DNA of 30,358 bases from contig JBDHUJ010000020.1 in the NCBI GenBank assembly GCA_039809105.1, positions 1 to 30,358 on the forward strand, in the 5' to 3' direction. Below, piece by piece: positions 28,214 through 30,358 of this stretch. The notes under the pieces were generated by a model. The model searched no databases. It saw only the letters and a program-made list of their open reading frames with translations, and was not told the DNA's origin. How positions within the stretch are numbered: position 1 is the first letter of the stretch; each line of letters begins with the position of its first letter. Source of the DNA: JBDHUJ01 sp039809105. GTDB taxonomy: Bacteria > Patescibacteriota > Saccharimonadia > Saccharimonadales > UBA4665. The position numbers were made by a program, and so were the translations under genes.

Positions 28214-29980
28214 ATGCGTAAAGTTTCTGCCATAGTGTTCTCCATCGCCGTAGCGCTTGCTGCCATGGCCCACGTACCAGTTGCTTCGGCAGACGTGAAT
28301 GATTTTACCGTTACCGACTTCACGGCCGACTACTACCTGATGAAGGACGACCCGCAGGGGTCGCTGAAAGTCGTCGAAAACATTTCCGTAAACTTCACCG
28401 ACTACAACCACGGCATTTTGCGGGCGATTCCCAACCGCTACAAAGGCCAGCCGTTGCACGTGCAGGTCGACTCCATAACTTCTTCGACCGGCGCGCCGGC
28501 GGCCTACACGACTTCCAGCTCAAACGGTAACGAAGTGCTGAAAATCGGCAGCCCGAGCCTGACGGTCACCGGCGCGCAACAGTACACCATCACGTACCAC
28601 GAAGACAACGTCATTTCGTTCTACCAGGGCCACGACGAACTGTATTGGGATGTCAACGGTGACCAGTGGCACCAGCCGTTCACAGCGGTCAAGGCCACGC
28701 TCCATTTGCCGGATGGCCTCAAGCTTTCAAGCGACCAGCCGAGATGTTTCGCCGGCGGCTACGGCGCGAATGACGGCACCTGTACGGTGACGGCGACCGG
28801 CGACGAAGTGACGGCGCAGGCATATAGCTTGTCGAGCGGGCAGACGCTGACGATGGTGACGGGTTTCGCCAAAGGGTACTTTACGCCGCCAAGCCTGTTT
28901 GAACGGGTGCGGGATTACATTTTGCCGCTCACGGAACTGTTCCTGGCGCCACTGCTGGCGCTCATCATCGGCTTTACCTGGTGGTACCGTCGCGGGCGCG
29001 ATGCCAAGGGTGCCGGAACCATTGTGCCAGAATATGCGCCGCCCGAAGGCATATCCCCGCTAGAGGCTGGAACCATTGCGGACTTCAAGGCCGACAACCG
29101 CGATATTACCGCTACTATCATCGACCTGGCACGGCGCGGCTATATGAAGATAGTCGAGGCCGAGCAGAAAAAGTTCCTGAGCAAATCGGTTACGTATACT
29201 CTTGTCCTCCAGAAGGTCGATTTTACCGAATTGAATCCGTACGAACGCATGCTTATAGACGGCTTGTTCACGCACCAGGACGTCGGCGCCGAGTTCCCCA
29301 TCAGCACCTCGGCCTACAAGCTGTCCGGCACGGCTACCGTGCTGGCCAAACAGGTCCCAGCCGACCTGACGGCCAAGGGCTATTTCAAGCAAGACCCGAG
29401 CAAGTTCGCGGTGAAGGGAAGCGGCTTGTTTTTCGTAGTCTTCCTGGCGCTGTATGTCGGCTTGCATATCGGTAGCAGTATCAATTTGTGGCTGGCGGTG
29501 GTCGGCCTGCTGCTCGGCAGTGTCATTATGTTCCTGTTCATACGGCAACTCCCGGCCCGGACCGCACAAGGCGTGGCGGCTCGCGAACATCTACTAGGAC
29601 TGAAACTGTACATGGAAACGGCCGAGAAAGACCGGCTCGAGAAACTCGAAGGGCCGCAGGCCGCCTACGCCTCGAATGCCGGCGAACCAGTCCGTACGGT
29701 AGAACTGTTCGAAAAGCTCCTGCCGTACGCCATCGTGCTCGGCGTCGAAAAGCAGTGGGCGGGCAAGTTCGAAAGTATCTACACCACGCCGCCCGACTGG
29801 TATAGCGGCAACTGGACGGCATTCAATGCGGGTTACTTCGTCGGCTCGTTGAACAGCGGTTTCGCCTCGGCGGTCAACACTAGCTTCAGTCCGCCCAGCA
29901 GCTCTGGTAGCAGCGGCTTCAGTGGGGGCGGTGGTTTCTCCGGCGGTGGAGGCGGTGGTGGTGGAGGCGGCGGCTGGTAG
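28214..29980 (+). CDS. DUF2207 membrane protein with glycine-rich C-terminus
   Basis: A 588-aa protein. Residues 1-26 are a signal peptide (ending VASA, then DVNDF). An extracellular beta-rich domain (27-230) starts FTADYYLMKDDPQGSLKVVENISVNFTDYNHGILRAIP, the DUF2207 hallmark. TM1 is at about 235-257 and the cytoplasmic domain (about 258-400) contains YAPPEGISPLEAGTIADFKADNRDITATIIDLARRGYM. A TM pair lies at about 404-445. A further cytoplasmic part has EHLLGLKLYMETAEKDRLEKLEGP and AIVLGVEKQWAGKF. The C-terminus is a Ser/Gly tail ending in a long Gly run and Trp. Function of the family is unknown. ATG 28214 is supported by the promoter and signal peptide; in-frame upstream starts lie in the previous gene. 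Confidence 0.88.
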   Translation: MRKVSAIVFSIAVALAAMAHVPVASADVNDFTVTDFTADYYLMKDDPQGSLKVVENISVNFTDYNHGILRAIPNRYKGQPLHVQVDSITSSTGAPAAYTTSSSNGNEVLKIGSPSLTVTGAQQYTITYHEDNVISFYQGHDELYWDVNGDQWHQPFTAVKATLHLPDGLKLSSDQPRCFAGGYGANDGTCTVTATGDEVTAQAYSLSSGQTLTMVTGFAKGYFTPPSLFERVRDYILPLTELFLAPLLALIIGFTWWYRRGRDAKGAGTIVPEYAPPEGISPLEAGTIADFKADNRDITATIIDLARRGYMKIVEAEQKKFLSKSVTYTLVLQKVDFTELNPYERMLIDGLFTHQDVGAEFPISTSAYKLSGTATVLAKQVPADLTAKGYFKQDPSKFAVKGSGLFFVVFLALYVGLHIGSSINLWLAVVGLLLGSVIMFLFIRQLPARTAQGVAAREHLLGLKLYMETAEKDRLEKLEGPQAAYASNAGEPVRTVELFEKLLPYAIVLGVEKQWAGKFESIYTTPPDWYSGNWTAFNAGYFVGSLNSGFASAVNTSFSPPSSSGSSGFSGGGGFSGGGGGGGGGGGW

Positions 29981-29998
29981 CTGACGTCGGTAGTATCA

Positions 29999-30115
29999 CT
30001 AGCGTTGGTTGCAGAATCGTTGCCGTCGCCGTGGCGACCTCCCACTGGCGTTGGTCTGCAGTCCGGAAGGATAGGTCGCCGCGGCGACCGTAAGGGAACC
30101 CATCTGGGTTCCCTT
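29999..30115. repeat. Hairpin array and dispersed repeats downstream of the DUF2207 gene
   Basis: CTAGCGTTGGTTGCAGA (29999-30015) matches 5717-5733 with one change; GGTCTGCAGTCCGGAAGG (30053-30070) is inverted at 4489-4506. Hairpins: GTCGCC-GT-GGCGAC (30025-30038), GGTCGCC-GC-GGCGACC (30074-30089) and AAGGGAACCCA-TC-TGGGTTCCCTT (30092-30115). Further right, CGGCC-GGAA-GGCCG (30133-30146) has a GNRA tetraloop, and GTGGC/GCCAC follows. No gene is seen between 29981 and 30259. Confidence 0.7.
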
Positions 30116-30259
30116 GAAGGATGGAACGGTCACGGCCGGAAGGCCGAAATCCTAGTGTGGCGTAAGCCACTCAGTTTCCTATATCTAAACGCATTTGCAT
30201 AGATAAGTATGAAGTTTTATAATAATGCTAACTTTCAAGCAGGGCAATCGCATATGCCC

Positions 30260-30358
30260 CTACATCCCCAGTAGATACTCCATGTATGCTGTACTCCTGC
30301 CCGCTTTCTTCAGGCTGGCCTTTATGCCTATCTTCCTCACTTTGTCTCCCCGGACTAC
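30260..30358 (-). CDS. C-terminal end of an unidentified protein, cut by the window edge
   Basis: Reading the minus strand from the edge gives 32 codons ending in TAG at 30262-30260: VRKIGIKASLKKAGRSTAYM then EYLLGM. The basic, helical composition looks like a genuine protein end, but no family can be named from so little. Another minus-strand frame is also open over this stretch, which lowers confidence. Confidence 0.35.
   Translation of the reverse strand, partial: VVRGDKVRKIGIKASLKKAGRSTAYMEYLLGM

Noticed and set aside
1..30358. UGA recoded as glycine or tryptophan
   Set aside because: UGA is the natural end of pheS, the MazG-like gene, the deoxyribosyltransferase-like gene and others, inside ATGA overlaps; no conserved Gly/Trp site uses UGA.

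Overview
The window looks like a chromosomal segment of a small-genome bacterium of the Candidate Phyla Radiation, most likely Candidatus Saccharibacteria (TM7). This is inference, made without a database search. It rests on dense gene packing with ATGA overlaps, many promoters lying only 6-10 bases in front of a start codon, and a gene mix (short HIT protein, LssY_C-like protein, DUF2207, DUF922, YajQ, KefB-like antiporter, scattered pheS/pheT). UGA is used as a normal stop, so the UGA-glycine codes of Gracilibacteria/Absconditabacteria do not apply. By eye the DNA is somewhat above 50% GC. I see no rRNA, tRNA, CRISPR array, transposase or phage gene.

Layout. 1-2.45 kb: a truncated 3-methyladenine DNA glycosylase that has lost its catalytic half, then tgt, then a stand-alone nuclease resembling CdiA C-terminal toxins, followed by a possible promoter-plus-hairpin small RNA. 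2.5-5.6 kb (minus strand): a KefB-type cation/proton antiporter and a membrane-anchored DUF922 putative metalloprotease, separated by an intergenic region packed with perfect hairpins. 6.0-10.6 kb (plus): LssY_C-like membrane protein, HIT protein, a secreted/membrane beta-repeat protein, then a single-domain response regulator and a sensor histidine kinase preceded by a possible structured leader RNA. 10.6-12.8 kb: a 36-codon minus-strand ORF, hairpin and repeat elements, then a divergent Fur-family regulator / ZIP transporter pair with mirrored leaderless promoters and a dyad operator candidate. 12.8-14.85 kb: rmuC and two overlapping membrane protein genes. 14.87-18.06 kb (minus): a glycan or compatible-solute cluster (MGH-like glycoside hydrolase, polyprenyl-phosphate-type GT2, short UDP-sugar dehydrogenase). 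18.1-21.3 kb: a small membrane protein, YajQ, a hypoxanthine phosphoribosyltransferase-like protein and an unusual PurF.

21.4-27.4 kb is the most distinctive part: pheS and pheT are separated by four genes (NYN-domain RNase with an extra C-terminal domain, FMN split-barrel protein, MazG-like pyrophosphohydrolase, nucleoside deoxyribosyltransferase-like protein), and all five junctions are exact 4-base ATGA overlaps. pheT itself carries two in-frame repeat insertions. 27.5-30.0 kb holds a divergent sugar-phosphate transferase and a DUF2207 protein. The right edge has another hairpin-rich intergenic region and the end of a minus-strand gene.

Three themes cut across the window: (1) leaderless expression from extended -10 (TGnTATAMT) promoters; (2) a family of perfect short hairpins with tiny loops, concentrated between genes but also found in frame inside genes; (3) coupling of translation (PheRS) with RNA- and nucleotide-processing enzymes in one polycistron.
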